Shown in pieces: positions 1 to 6,703 of a stretch of 11,100 bases of DNA. Each line of letters starts with the position of its first letter. Positions within the stretch are counted from its first letter, which is position 1. The notes under the pieces were generated by a model that searched no databases, was not told the DNA's origin, and saw only the letters and a program-made list of their open reading frames with translations. The translations under genes were made by a program, and so were the position numbers. Source of the stretch: CAZKWG01 sp964615375 (GTDB lineage Bacteria > Myxococcota_A > UBA796 > CAZKWG01); assembly GCA_964615375.1 (NCBI GenBank), contig CAZTOW010000102.1, forward strand, positions 1-11,100, given 5' to 3'.

Positions 1-1
1 A

Positions 2-118
2 GAGTGGTATTCCTTCCTCGGGCACAAGGCGATGGTGGGTGCCCTCCTCGACCGCTTGCGCCACCGCTGCACCACGCTGCGCATCGACGGGCCGTCGCTC
101 AGGGCGCCGACTGGCTGA
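2..118 (+). CDS. istB: IstB-like helper ATPase of an IS21-family element, C-terminal fragment (5' end outside window)
   Basis: The frame is open from the window edge to a TGA at 116-118, giving 38 residues that begin EWYSFLGHKAM and end with an ALLDRLRHRCTTLRIDGPSL stretch. The 'LLDRL.HRC..IRIDGPSLR' ending is how I recall many IstB proteins terminating. IstB is the AAA+ ATPase that assists the IstA transposase of IS21-family elements. The Walker motifs would lie upstream and are not visible. A terminator hairpin and repeated end-like sequences follow, as expected for the downstream end of such an element. The tail is short, so the family call rests on that segment plus context. Intact or pseudogene status cannot be judged. 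Confidence 0.75.
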   Translation, partial: EWYSFLGHKAMVGALLDRLRHRCTTLRIDGPSLRAPTG

Positions 119-167
119 CACCAGAATCACAGTTCCGCGAGGCCGATGGCCACCGTGGATGCCCCCC

Positions 168-210
168 GGGCCGGGCTGGAGTAGCGATCCAGTCCGGCCC
201 TTCTCGTCTC
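168..210 (+). terminator. Strong hairpin downstream of istB, probable intrinsic terminator
   Basis: The arms 168-180 (GGGCCGGGCTGGA) and 188-200 (TCCAGTCCGGCCC) form a 13-bp stem with a single G-T wobble and a 7-base loop. A T-rich but interrupted tail (TTCTCGTCTC) follows at 201-210. The hairpin sits 50 bp after the istB stop, in the right place to end transcription of the insertion-sequence genes. The tail is not a clean T-run, so termination is inferred from stem strength and position. Confidence 0.6.
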
Positions 211-324
211 GCCGATCCACGCTTCGGCTCCGGCCCCATGGATGCCCCCCTGAGCTGCAGGAGCACCCTGCCCGCCCTGGCCTCACCGTGCGGGACCCAG
301 CCCCGCGGCGAGCGTTGATCAAGA

Positions 325-368
325 GTGGCGCACTTCTGGCCAGCAGAAGTGGTGTCCTTCTGGGCAGC
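325..368 (+). repeat. Tandem imperfect 20-bp direct repeat, IS21-type end repeats
   Basis: GTGGCGCACTTCTGGCCAGC (325-344) and GTGGTGTCCTTCTGGGCAGC (349-368) match at 16 of 20 positions and are separated by AGAA. Repeats of the GTGGCGCACTTC type occur near the ends of many IS21-family elements, where they are thought to bind the transposase. That function is inferred here from family knowledge and from the adjacent istB tail. Confidence 0.6.
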
Positions 369-369
369 G

Positions 370-768
370 ATGGAGGCCACTGTCGAAAGCGCTCCAACGC
401 TGGTCGGGTTCGCACCTGAAGGAGGTGTCGCCGAGCTGTCCTCGCTTCGCCAGCAGCTCGCCGCCGCCTTGGAGCGCGCGCAGCAGGCCGAGCGGCGTGC
501 TGAGTTCAGCGAGCGCACAAGGAGGGATGCGGCCCTTGTGGCCCATACCTCTGAAACACAGACGTTACAAGAGCGGATCCAGTCCCAGCTCGACCAGCTC
601 GCGGTCACCCAGGCCGAACTCAAGAGGGCCCTCGCCGACTGCGCCCGCCTCGCCCGAGAGCGCGACGCGCTGCGCGACCAGCTCGCGGAGGCCCGGGCCA
701 CCATCGCGCGTAAGGACGAGATCCTCGGGGACGCGATGGTGCTCGCGGCGATGGTCAAGGCCCAGTAG
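370..768 (+). CDS. Short coiled-coil protein of unknown function, possibly truncated at its 5' end by the insertion sequence
   Basis: I do not recognise a family. From the ATG at 370 the product is 132 residues. About 25 N-terminal residues are followed by a nearly continuous helical, Gln/Glu/Arg/Ala-rich coiled coil to the end, with heptad-like segments such as LRQQLAAALERAQQAERRAE and LARERDALRDQLAEARATIA. It ends with a short hydrophobic tail, MVLAAMVKAQ. The reading frame also opens from a GTG at 325, but residues from there would be translated from the insertion-sequence end repeats, so 370 is preferred. Neither start has a good Shine-Dalgarno sequence, and the native start may have been lost to the insertion. 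Third positions are mostly G/C from about 430 onward, which supports coding. The gene converges on the minus-strand gene ending at 778, with 9 bp between stops. Confidence 0.5.
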   Translation: MEATVESAPTLVGFAPEGGVAELSSLRQQLAAALERAQQAERRAEFSERTRRDAALVAHTSETQTLQERIQSQLDQLAVTQAELKRALADCARLARERDALRDQLAEARATIARKDEILGDAMVLAAMVKAQ

Positions 769-777
769 CGCGGACGA

Positions 778-1479
778 TCACGGCTGGCGCGAGCTCGTCG
801 CCTTGTCCAGCGCGAGCAGGCGCAGGCTCAGCGCGCGTCGCGAGGCCGTCGGTGCTCTCAGCCCCGCGGCGAGGTGCTCGTGAAGGCGCCGCGGATCGGC
901 CATGATCGCCGGCAGATGCGCCAGCGCCGGCCAGGCCGCGGCGGCCGACCTCCCCCCGGAGGGCATGGGGGCGCGACCCAGGGGGCTCTGTTCCATGAGA
1001 TGTGTGGGGTAGTCCGTGTAATGGAGGACTACGCAGACCGCGTCGTCGACGTCCACATCCGGCGGGAGGGTGTCTGCGGCGAGCTGTTCGAGCAGGCTGA
1101 GCATCCCGAAGCGGTGGGACTCCAGGGTGCAGGGGCCGGCAAGGGCCACCCGGACGGCGTCCCACATCGCGGCGGCGTTGTCGATCGACCGGGGGCCACC
1201 GCCGGTGGCGGTGATCAATCTGTAGAACAGGTCACGCACGGTGAGGCGCGGCCCGTCGCAGTGGTCCTCGCGTTCGACGAGCTGTCCCACGGGGTGAGCG
1301 GCAAGCAGGGAGATCTCATATCGAAGAGCAAGCCATTCTTCTACTCCGAGAGCTGGCCTGCGCGCGCTGAGCTGCCGCATCGTCTCGGGATCGCCGCTCC
1401 AGAGGCTGACGATCTCCTCGGCGTAGGCGTATCGCGAGTACCGACGGCTGAGATACGACTCCAGGGACTCAGTGGGCAT
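778..1479 (-). CDS. Unknown 233-residue protein coupled to the Fic toxin gene; candidate immunity protein or chaperone
   Basis: No family is recognised. The protein is 233 residues, soluble-looking and predicted mostly helical, with no signal peptide or membrane segment. It opens MPTESLESYLSRRYSRYAYA, has an acidic centre (PPDVDVDDAV) and ends in a basic Arg/Leu-rich tail. The ATG at 1479 lies inside the end of the Fic gene (11-bp overlap). It has a clean GGAGG at 1485-1489 with a 5-base spacer, so translation is probably coupled to the toxin. In toxin operons the gene directly after an effector often encodes its immunity protein or loading chaperone, and that is the basis for the proposal. 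There is no Glu-Gly or Glu-Asn pair anywhere in it. It therefore lacks the [S/T]xxxE[G/N] inhibitory motif of classical Fic antitoxins, and any inhibition would have to work differently. Confidence 0.8.
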   Translation of the reverse strand: MPTESLESYLSRRYSRYAYAEEIVSLWSGDPETMRQLSARRPALGVEEWLALRYEISLLAAHPVGQLVEREDHCDGPRLTVRDLFYRLITATGGGPRSIDNAAAMWDAVRVALAGPCTLESHRFGMLSLLEQLAADTLPPDVDVDDAVCVVLHYTDYPTHLMEQSPLGRAPMPSGGRSAAAAWPALAHLPAIMADPRRLHEHLAAGLRAPTASRRALSLRLLALDKATSSRQP

Positions 1480-3715
1480 CGTTGCCTCCGGCGGCTTCGT
1501 GGGTCTGCTCGTCCAGGTCTGCTCTTCCGGTGAGGCCGAGCAGCAGGCCGCGCAGTCCGGCTGCCCTCCTCGCGTCCCCGCTCAACACCGCAGCGTTGTA
1601 GGTGTCTGCGTAGCCGGCGGCCAGATGGTACGTGTCGAGCACGCCCGCTCTGACCTCTGCCTCCCAGCGCGCATCCCGTGAAAGCAGGTCGAGGTTCGGG
1701 TCCGAGACGAGAGCAGGTGGCAGTCCCTGCGCCTGAAGCGCGTGGTCCATGACCAACCGCGTGACGCGCCCGTTGCCATCTCCAAAGGGGTGAATGGAGA
1801 TCAGCCGCTTCTGCGCGAGCGCGGCGAAGCTCACCGGATCCATGGATCCCCAGCTCTTCGAATACCAGGCGAAAAAGTCGTCCAGCCGTGCCACGACGCT
1901 GTCCCCTGACGGGTAGAAGACGAGACCTGCGACGTATCCTGCCTCACGCTCGTCGTCTGACAGCAGGGGCGTGAGCGGGTCGGCCTCAGACAATTTCAGG
2001 TGGGGATTCTCCCGGATGGCGCCCTGTTCTTCGGGAGAGAGGGCGGACCACGCCTTCCTGAATCCGCGTCCGCCGCTCGCGATCAGCACATTGCCCTCTT
2101 CATCGGGCCCACGAATCTCTCCGGCCACGACCTTCTTGGTGGCCAACCCCCGCGCCGCGAGCGCGTGGGCGTTCTCGAGGTCAGCCTGCGTCATCGGCCG
2201 CCCCTCGGCCGCCAGCCCGTCCGTGTACGCCGCCGCCTCCGACCAGTCCTCGTACTTGTCGATGCCATAGCGGTGCTCGGGCGGCATGTCCGAGACGCCG
2301 CTCGCGTAGTCCTGCTCGGCCGGCAGGTAGTCCTTCTTGTCCACGAAGCGCCGCCCCTGGAGGTGCTGCTCGAAGCTCGCCCGCTCCTCCGGGGTCATCG
2401 AGGCCAGGATCTCCGCGTAGCGCGCCGCGAACGCCTCCGGGTCGAGCCGCAGCAGCTCCTCGAGCGCCTCGGGGGTCCACCGCGAGGCCCACGCCCCGCC
2501 CGCGCTGCCCAGGAGGGCGCCCGTGAGCGCGCCGACGATGAGGCCGCGCTGCATGGCGTCGCCGACCTCACCGAGGTCGCCGCCCTCCAGGGCCGCGCTC
2601 ACGCCACCGTCGATGGCCCCGGTCAGACCACCCGACGCGCCGCCGCTGAGGCCTCCCGCGACCGCGGCGCTCGCGAGGCGGGAGCCTCCCTGCCCGACCA
2701 CCCCTGCGGTGGCCTTGGAGACGGCTGGCGCGATGGCCTTCTCGACGCCTGCACCCACCAGACTGAGCACGCCGTCCATGGCGCCCCGCTCCGCGCCGGC
2801 CACGCCCTCGTCCAGGACCTTCTCCGCCTCGAATTCGTCGCCATCCAGCACATCGAGACCCTCGCTCGCCACGGCGCCGATCGCGCGTCCGCCGCCCTCG
2901 ATCCCGGCGCCGATGCCCGCCGACGCGAGCACGGTCGCCCCCGTTCCGACCGCCGCAGCCGCGCCAGTGCTCAGTCCCGCCGCGGTCGCCGTCCCGGCTG
3001 CCGCACCGGCCACCACCGGCGCCGCGACGACGACCGCGATGCCCACCGCCGCGGCGAACGCGATGTCGCGGCCGACCTCGGTGACCCCAGCCACACACTG
3101 CGCCGATCCGGCGAACCCTCCCAGATAGCTCTGGAATTCATCGGCGAGATTCGCCTGGGCCTGCGCGGCGCCATCGAATTCCAGGAGCGCGCGCTCACTG
3201 AGCGAGCCCAGGGTGGACAGCGCCTCTGGCGTCGAGGGGACCGCCATCGCCGCCTCGAGGCCGGCGTTCACGTCATCCCAGCGCGCCAGCGCGCCCTCCC
3301 AGCGACCTGCGTCGGGCAGCTCGCTCGGGTTGAACATGTCGATGAACAGGCCCAGCACGCCACGCCCCTCCACCCAGCGCCGCTCGGACGCGGCCTGCGC
3401 CTCGCCGATCTGCGCCATGTGGGGCACGACCGCCCAGTAGTCGGCGATGCGCCCCTTCAGGTCGGCCGCCAGCGCCTCCGGCGTGCGCCCCGCGACCTCG
3501 GGGTTGCCGGACATGGCGACCGACGCGCCTAGGGCTCCGCCACTTCGAAGCTGCTCCTGCACCGCGGCGTTCCCGGCTGAGCTTTGAAGCGCTGCCGCGC
3601 TCGAGGGGCTGGAGCTGGCCGCCGAGAGGCTCTGGGCGGCGGTGGCGTGAGATGGGGAGGACGTGTCCACCGCAGGTGCGGTGGAGGTGGCGGGTGAGGT
3701 GTAGCTGCGAGACAT
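1469..3715 (-). CDS. Large Fic-domain (AMP-transferase-type) toxin with an eCIS-cargo-like N-terminus
   Basis: The protein is 748 residues. Residues 1-42 are a Ser/Ala/Thr-rich, probably disordered leader. Residues 42-52 (ALQSSAGNAAV) resemble the 'LQ.S.GN.AV' motif common at the front of extracellular contractile injection system (eCIS) cargo proteins. Residues 80-200 are helical. Residues 216-282 and 306-406 are Gly/Ala-rich and hydrophobic with glycine-zipper character, typical of polymorphic toxin middles. Residues 411-480 form a helical linker. The C-terminal third is a Fic domain: a flap-like segment near 527-546 (VVAGEIRGPDEEGNVLI) and the complete catalytic motif HPFGDGNGRVTR at 642-653, with His642, Asp646, Asn648, Arg650 and Arg653 present. 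Fic enzymes transfer AMP or related groups to hydroxyl side chains of target proteins. The only [S/T]xxxE[G/N] match in the chain is residues 373-378 in the Gly-rich region, unlikely to be the autoinhibitory helix. The ATG at 3715 has GGGAG five bases upstream and a sigma-54 promoter just beyond. The Fic assignment is firm; delivery by an eCIS is inference, and no eCIS structural genes are in view. Confidence 0.9.
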   Translation of the reverse strand: MSRSYTSPATSTAPAVDTSSPSHATAAQSLSAASSSPSSAAALQSSAGNAAVQEQLRSGGALGASVAMSGNPEVAGRTPEALAADLKGRIADYWAVVPHMAQIGEAQAASERRWVEGRGVLGLFIDMFNPSELPDAGRWEGALARWDDVNAGLEAAMAVPSTPEALSTLGSLSERALLEFDGAAQAQANLADEFQSYLGGFAGSAQCVAGVTEVGRDIAFAAAVGIAVVVAAPVVAGAAAGTATAAGLSTGAAAAVGTGATVLASAGIGAGIEGGGRAIGAVASEGLDVLDGDEFEAEKVLDEGVAGAERGAMDGVLSLVGAGVEKAIAPAVSKATAGVVGQGGSRLASAAVAGGLSGGASGGLTGAIDGGVSAALEGGDLGEVGDAMQRGLIVGALTGALLGSAGGAWASRWTPEALEELLRLDPEAFAARYAEILASMTPEERASFEQHLQGRRFVDKKDYLPAEQDYASGVSDMPPEHRYGIDKYEDWSEAAAYTDGLAAEGRPMTQADLENAHALAARGLATKKVVAGEIRGPDEEGNVLIASGGRGFRKAWSALSPEEQGAIRENPHLKLSEADPLTPLLSDDEREAGYVAGLVFYPSGDSVVARLDDFFAWYSKSWGSMDPVSFAALAQKRLISIHPFGDGNGRVTRLVMDHALQAQGLPPALVSDPNLDLLSRDARWEAEVRAGVLDTYHLAAGYADTYNAAVLSGDARRAAGLRGLLLGLTGRADLDEQTHEAAGGNDAH

Positions 3716-3748
3716 GCGGGCTCCCGGAGGATGACGGGAGCTGTGTCA

Positions 3749-3764
3749 GGCAAGAGTCGTGCCA
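3749..3764 (-). promoter_or_regulatory. Sigma-54 (-24/-12) promoter of the Fic operon
   Basis: Read on the minus strand the sequence is TGGCACGACTCTTGCC. It matches the sigma-54 consensus TGGCACGNNNNTTGCW at every conserved position except the last W, with exactly ten bases between the GG and GC elements. The start site would fall near 3738, giving a 5' leader of about 23 nt with the GGGAG ribosome site (3721-3725) before the ATG at 3715. The geometry fits the Fic gene precisely. Sigma-54 promoters need an activator ATPase, so the toxin is probably silent until a specific signal. The activator is not in this window. Confidence 0.85.
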
Positions 3765-4172
3765 CTGTAATTTCAGATACTTATCCAGAGGGTGACGGAT
3801 GTCAGGATCAGTCGACGGAGGGCGGTGTTGGCGCGAGACGCCGCGGACTACCTGGATTTACGTGCCGATCAGGGGGTGTCGGTCACCCTTGGAAGGGTTC
3901 GACGGCGGGATCTAGTTTCTTCGCGTCAGGACCCGCTCAGGTGACGCTGCGCCTCGGCGCCGGGGCGTCCCAGGGCCACGGGGCGGCGCTCTGATCGGGC
4001 TCGTCGGTTGGGCGTTGGGCGGCGGGCAGGATGCGCCCGCGAGCGTCGCGGGGGAGGTCGGGGCGCTGGTTGTGGGGGAGGATGGGCGTGGCGTGCGACC
4101 GCGGCGAACGAGCGGGAGGAGGCCGGGGATGCGCGTGAGCTGGCGAAGGCGGGTGCCGCGGAGGCCGGACCC
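3765..4172. other. Divergent intergenic region between the Fic operon and the sigma-like gene
   Basis: These roughly 400 bp hold no convincing gene. Short frames exist but lack ribosome sites and the G/C third-base pattern. GGGTGAC at 3790-3796 recurs inverted as GTCACCC at 3882-3888, 26 and 118 bp upstream of the -24 element. Enhancer-binding proteins often bind in such a zone, but two 7-mers are weak evidence. The second copy also lies in a small hairpin (GGGTG tcggt CACCC). No clear -35/-10 pair for the plus-strand gene was found. The part nearest 4172 is very G-rich. Confidence 0.4.
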
Positions 4173-5161
4173 GTGGTTGACGAGGCGATGCTCTCCCCGC
4201 TCAAGGAGGCCCTGCCCGCGCTGCTCGCCGAGCGCCTGTCGGCCGACGCCATCAAGGGTGCTCTCGTTCACCTGCTCACGCGCCTGCGGGTCGGAGTCGA
4301 GCAACTACGCCCAAGCAAGCAGCTCGCGCCCTGGATGGCCGAGGTCGTGGGCAAGGTCGCAGGTGGTTCGACGCCAACGACAAGCGAGCCCCGGATCGCC
4401 ACCGCGCTCCTCCCGTACCTGGACCTCCTGGCCCCCGAGCACGCCGAGGTGCTCCGGCTGACGGACCACGGCCCGCTGACCCAGCGTGCGGCAGCAACGC
4501 GCCTCGGAATCCCCCTGGTCACCCTCAAGGCCCGCGTCAGCGCCGCGCGCCGTCACCTTCGACGAGTCGTCCTCACCGACCTCCATCTCCTGGCGCCGGT
4601 CACCCCAGACACCACCCCACCCGAGCCTTCCCCTGACACCCGCCCACGGCGCCGCCGCGTCCAGCCCAGCGCCCTGCTCCCCGCTTTCACCACCGCCCTC
4701 GAAGACCTCGTCCGCCCCTGGGTGCCCGCGGAGCACATCTCTCCCGCCTCTCAGGCCCTCCTCACCCACATCCACACCGCGCTGACCGCCCGCCGCCGCC
4801 AGACCCGCCTGGGCCCATGGCTCCACGCGTTCCTGTACGCGACGCTCCTGTTCGGCCCCTGGTCCTCCACGCTCCTCTCCCTTCCACCACCCACCCCATC
4901 CCCCGCCGACTCTCCGCCCTCGCCACCGCCCTCATCCCGCTCCTGTCCGCCCTCACCCCCGAGCAGTCCAACGCCCTCCAGCTCTTCGACCTCTCCACCC
5001 GCTTCCTCCACACCGCCGCCCACAAGGCCGGCACCGACCGCCCCACCTTCCAGAACCGCCTCCAGCGCACCCGACTCCGGCTGCGACGGTCGCTGAGCTC
5101 CATCCTCCTTGAGGTCGTTGGGCTTCCGATCGAGTACGGTACTCAGACCTCTTCAACGTAG
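4173..5161 (+). pseudogene. Two-lobed sigma-70/ECF-like protein gene interrupted by an apparent one-base loss
   Basis: The first frame runs from GTG 4173, which has GGAGG at 4160-4164 with an 8-base spacer; ATG 4188 is an alternative with a poorer site. Residues 6-64 are helical and resemble a divergent sigma region 2. Residues 78-137 resemble sigma region 4, with an LDLLAPEHAEVLRLTDHG segment and a helix-turn-helix around QRAAATRLGIPLVTLKARVS. A Pro/Arg linker (140-166) leads to a second copy of the N-terminal unit (168-226, sharing APW/GPW and ALL features). Coding signal then moves to another frame between about 4870 and 4905. From about 4901 to the TAG at 5161 that frame encodes a second region-4-like unit. 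It aligns without gaps to the first over 60 residues with about 20 identities. One missing C in the 4900-4904 run would restore one protein of about 330 residues. It may be a real mutation, a sequencing error or, less likely, programmed slippage. Which promoters or anti-sigma it would bind is unknown. Confidence 0.7.
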
Positions 5162-5298
5162 CGCGTTCTCGCTGGCAGCGGCTCGTGGTCGAACCTCATC
5201 CACGTTCATGCTCGGTCAGCGAGCGCGCACAGCACCTCTGAGGGCAGGATCTGGTGAAGACGTGATCATCTCCCGTTGAGCCATGGAGGCAGCAGATC

Positions 5299-5589
5299 AT
5301 GATCATCTGGTCTGGACAGGGGTGGCTGGTCATCCCCATCACGATGTTGTGTGGCGCACTGGCGCAAGGAGTCGCCAAGGTGCTCGAGGTGCGCGGGCTC
5401 CTGGAGCCGGGCAGCCCCTGGCCCACGTCGCTCGGGCTCCTGCTCGCCGGCCCCCTCGTGGGAGAGCTGGCTCGCCTGCTCGACCTGGAGCCCGATCGTC
5501 GCGACACGCTCTACTTCATCCCACTCCGCACCTGGGCCTGGATCCTTCCCTTCATCGCCCTGGTCCACCACGCGGTCAACACGCTGTGA
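5299..5589 (+). CDS. Small integral membrane protein, 96 residues
   Basis: The ATG at 5299 has a perfect GGAGG at 5285-5289 with a 9-base spacer. Three hydrophobic segments are visible: about residues 7-27 (GWLVIPITMLCGALAQG), 44-57 (TSLGLLLAGPLVGE) and 71-92 (LYFIPLRTWAWILPFIALV). The layout of a short 'IIW.G.G.LV' start and a late 'FIP.R.W..I' helix resembles small uncharacterised inner-membrane proteins found in many bacteria, but I cannot name a family. The second segment is short and may be a re-entrant loop. The gene lies 137 bp after the sigma-like gene on the same strand, far enough to have its own promoter. No role is assigned. Confidence 0.8.
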   Translation: MIIWSGQGWLVIPITMLCGALAQGVAKVLEVRGLLEPGSPWPTSLGLLLAGPLVGELARLLDLEPDRRDTLYFIPLRTWAWILPFIALVHHAVNTL

Positions 5590-5687
5590 GGCCGGTGGGC
5601 GGTCCTGCTATGGTCCGGCGGCCCAGGTGACGGCAGGCTACTCATCACCGAAGCTGAGGAAACGCGATACAAACAAGGCGTCTTACC

Positions 5688-6657
5688 ATGCTCCTCTCTC
5701 TGTTCAACCTTGAGCCCTGTCTGGCGACCGCTGACAAGGAATCGGGCGCTGAGACGGGATCTGGTGAGGACGATATGAATGATGACGGCGACTCCTGGCC
5801 AGAGGACTGTGATGACCACAACTCCGCGATCCCCCCAGGGGCGATGGAGACCTGTGACGGCGTAGATGAGAACGGCGACGATGCCGTCGACGACGGGGCT
5901 GGCGACGACCCGGTACGCGAATGACGATGAGTACGGTTACGGCGATCCACTCGACACGATAGAGTCCTGCGCGTGACCGGAAGGCTACGTCCCCACGCGA
6001 AACGACTGTGACGACGCGAGCGCCGAGGGCGAGTTGGCCCGCGATGGCGTGGACACGGACTGCGACGGGCTCGACGTCCTGGCGTTTGTCCACGAGGACT
6101 TCGAGGGCGGAGTATATGGGGATCCCGTTGCCGGGACCGGCTGCTGGACCTGCGCGGGCACCTGCGACGAGACGTTGAACGATGCGCTCAGCCAGGGCGG
6201 GGCAGGCTCGCTGTACGCGACAGGATCCAACAGCGCCCTGCTGTTCTGCTCAGACGATGGACTCTCTACAGACTTCGCGTTCGAGTCCTGGTTCTGGGAC
6301 GACGGCAGCTCAGATCTCGAGCACCGGGTGCTCTTCCAGGAAGAGGCCGACATGGACGCCAGACCCGCGGTGTTCGTCGGGTTCAACACCGTCGCGTGTG
6401 ACCCACCCGAGTACTACTGTTCTCAGCAACTCGGCGTCGGGCTCTCGCTCTCCGAACCTGTCGTGCTCGAGCCCCGCTCGGAGGGGTGGCATCGAATCTC
6501 CGCGACGGCCTCCTACACCTCTGCAGACGCGATCGCCTGGGCGCTCTGCGTCTCGGGTGGCGAGACCGGGGTGGACGAAGAGGTCTGCGCCAGCCTGAAC
6601 AGCGAGGCCTACGCGATCGGCCCCTTCCGCCTGCACCATGACGAGTTCACCACGTGA
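5688..6657 (+). pseudogene. Decayed MopE-type Cys/Asp-repeat surface protein gene
   Basis: The first piece (ATG 5688, AAGG at 5675-5678) encodes a poor hydrophobic start, a Gly/Glu/Asp-rich spacer and then DCDDHNSAIPPGAMETCDG, the MopE-type putative metal-binding motif common in Myxococcota surface proteins. Its frame closes with TGA at 5922-5924. The frame one base over continues the same protein family from about 5911: NDDEYGYGDPLDTIESCA, an in-frame TGA at 5974-5976, then PEGYVPTRNDCDDASAEGEL and DGVDTDCDGLD. After that comes a roughly 190-residue Cys-containing, jelly-roll-like region to TGA 6655-6657. The ancestral gene was therefore contiguous and now carries a +1-type frameshift near 5905-5915 and an internal stop. 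A motif cysteine is also lost (DENGDD where DENCDD is expected). The same frame continues after 6657 with VDDVLAWSLCPSEPDL to TGA 6736-6738, so the 6655 TGA may itself be a secondary lesion. An internal ATG (6034) could still start the C-terminal part, but this looks unproductive. Confidence 0.75.
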
Positions 6658-6703
6658 GTGGATGACGTGCTGGCCTGGTCCCTCTGCCCCAGCGAACCGG
6701 ACC

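Larger units (their letters stand above)
1..379 (+). mobile_element. Downstream end of an IS21-family insertion sequence (partial, right boundary approximate)
   Basis: This stretch holds the istB tail, about 200 bp with no convincing gene but with a strong hairpin, and then a tandem pair of 20-bp repeats at 325-368. IS21-family elements typically carry repeated transposase-binding sequences inside their termini and end in CA. The CA at 378-379, just after the repeats, is one possible outer boundary, and the CA at 365-366 is another. No target-site duplication can be tested because the other end is outside the window. An 11-bp direct repeat (GGATGCCCCCC) also occurs at 157-167 and 240-250. The element type is fairly likely; the boundary is a guess. 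Confidence 0.5.

Noticed and set aside
2000..3532. A 510-codon plus-strand open frame opposite the Fic gene
   Set aside because: It is Arg/Ala/His/Pro-rich low-complexity translation typical of the antisense of a GC-rich gene, while the minus strand carries a full Fic motif, ribosome site and promoter.
3731..3994. An 87-codon plus-strand ORF upstream of the Fic gene
   Set aside because: It starts within the Fic leader and covers the sigma-54 promoter, has no ribosome site and no third-base G/C pattern.
4008..4172. An earlier start for the sigma-like gene at 4008
   Set aside because: The added residues are Arg/Gly-rich with no domain and no ribosome site, whereas GTG 4173 has a well-spaced GGAGG.
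5974..6657. In-frame TGA codons read as tryptophan or selenocysteine in the MopE-type gene
   Set aside because: TGA is the normal stop of several intact genes here (kinase, exported protein, lipoprotein, Fic protein). The same gene also has a frameshift and a lost cysteine, so decay is the simpler explanation.
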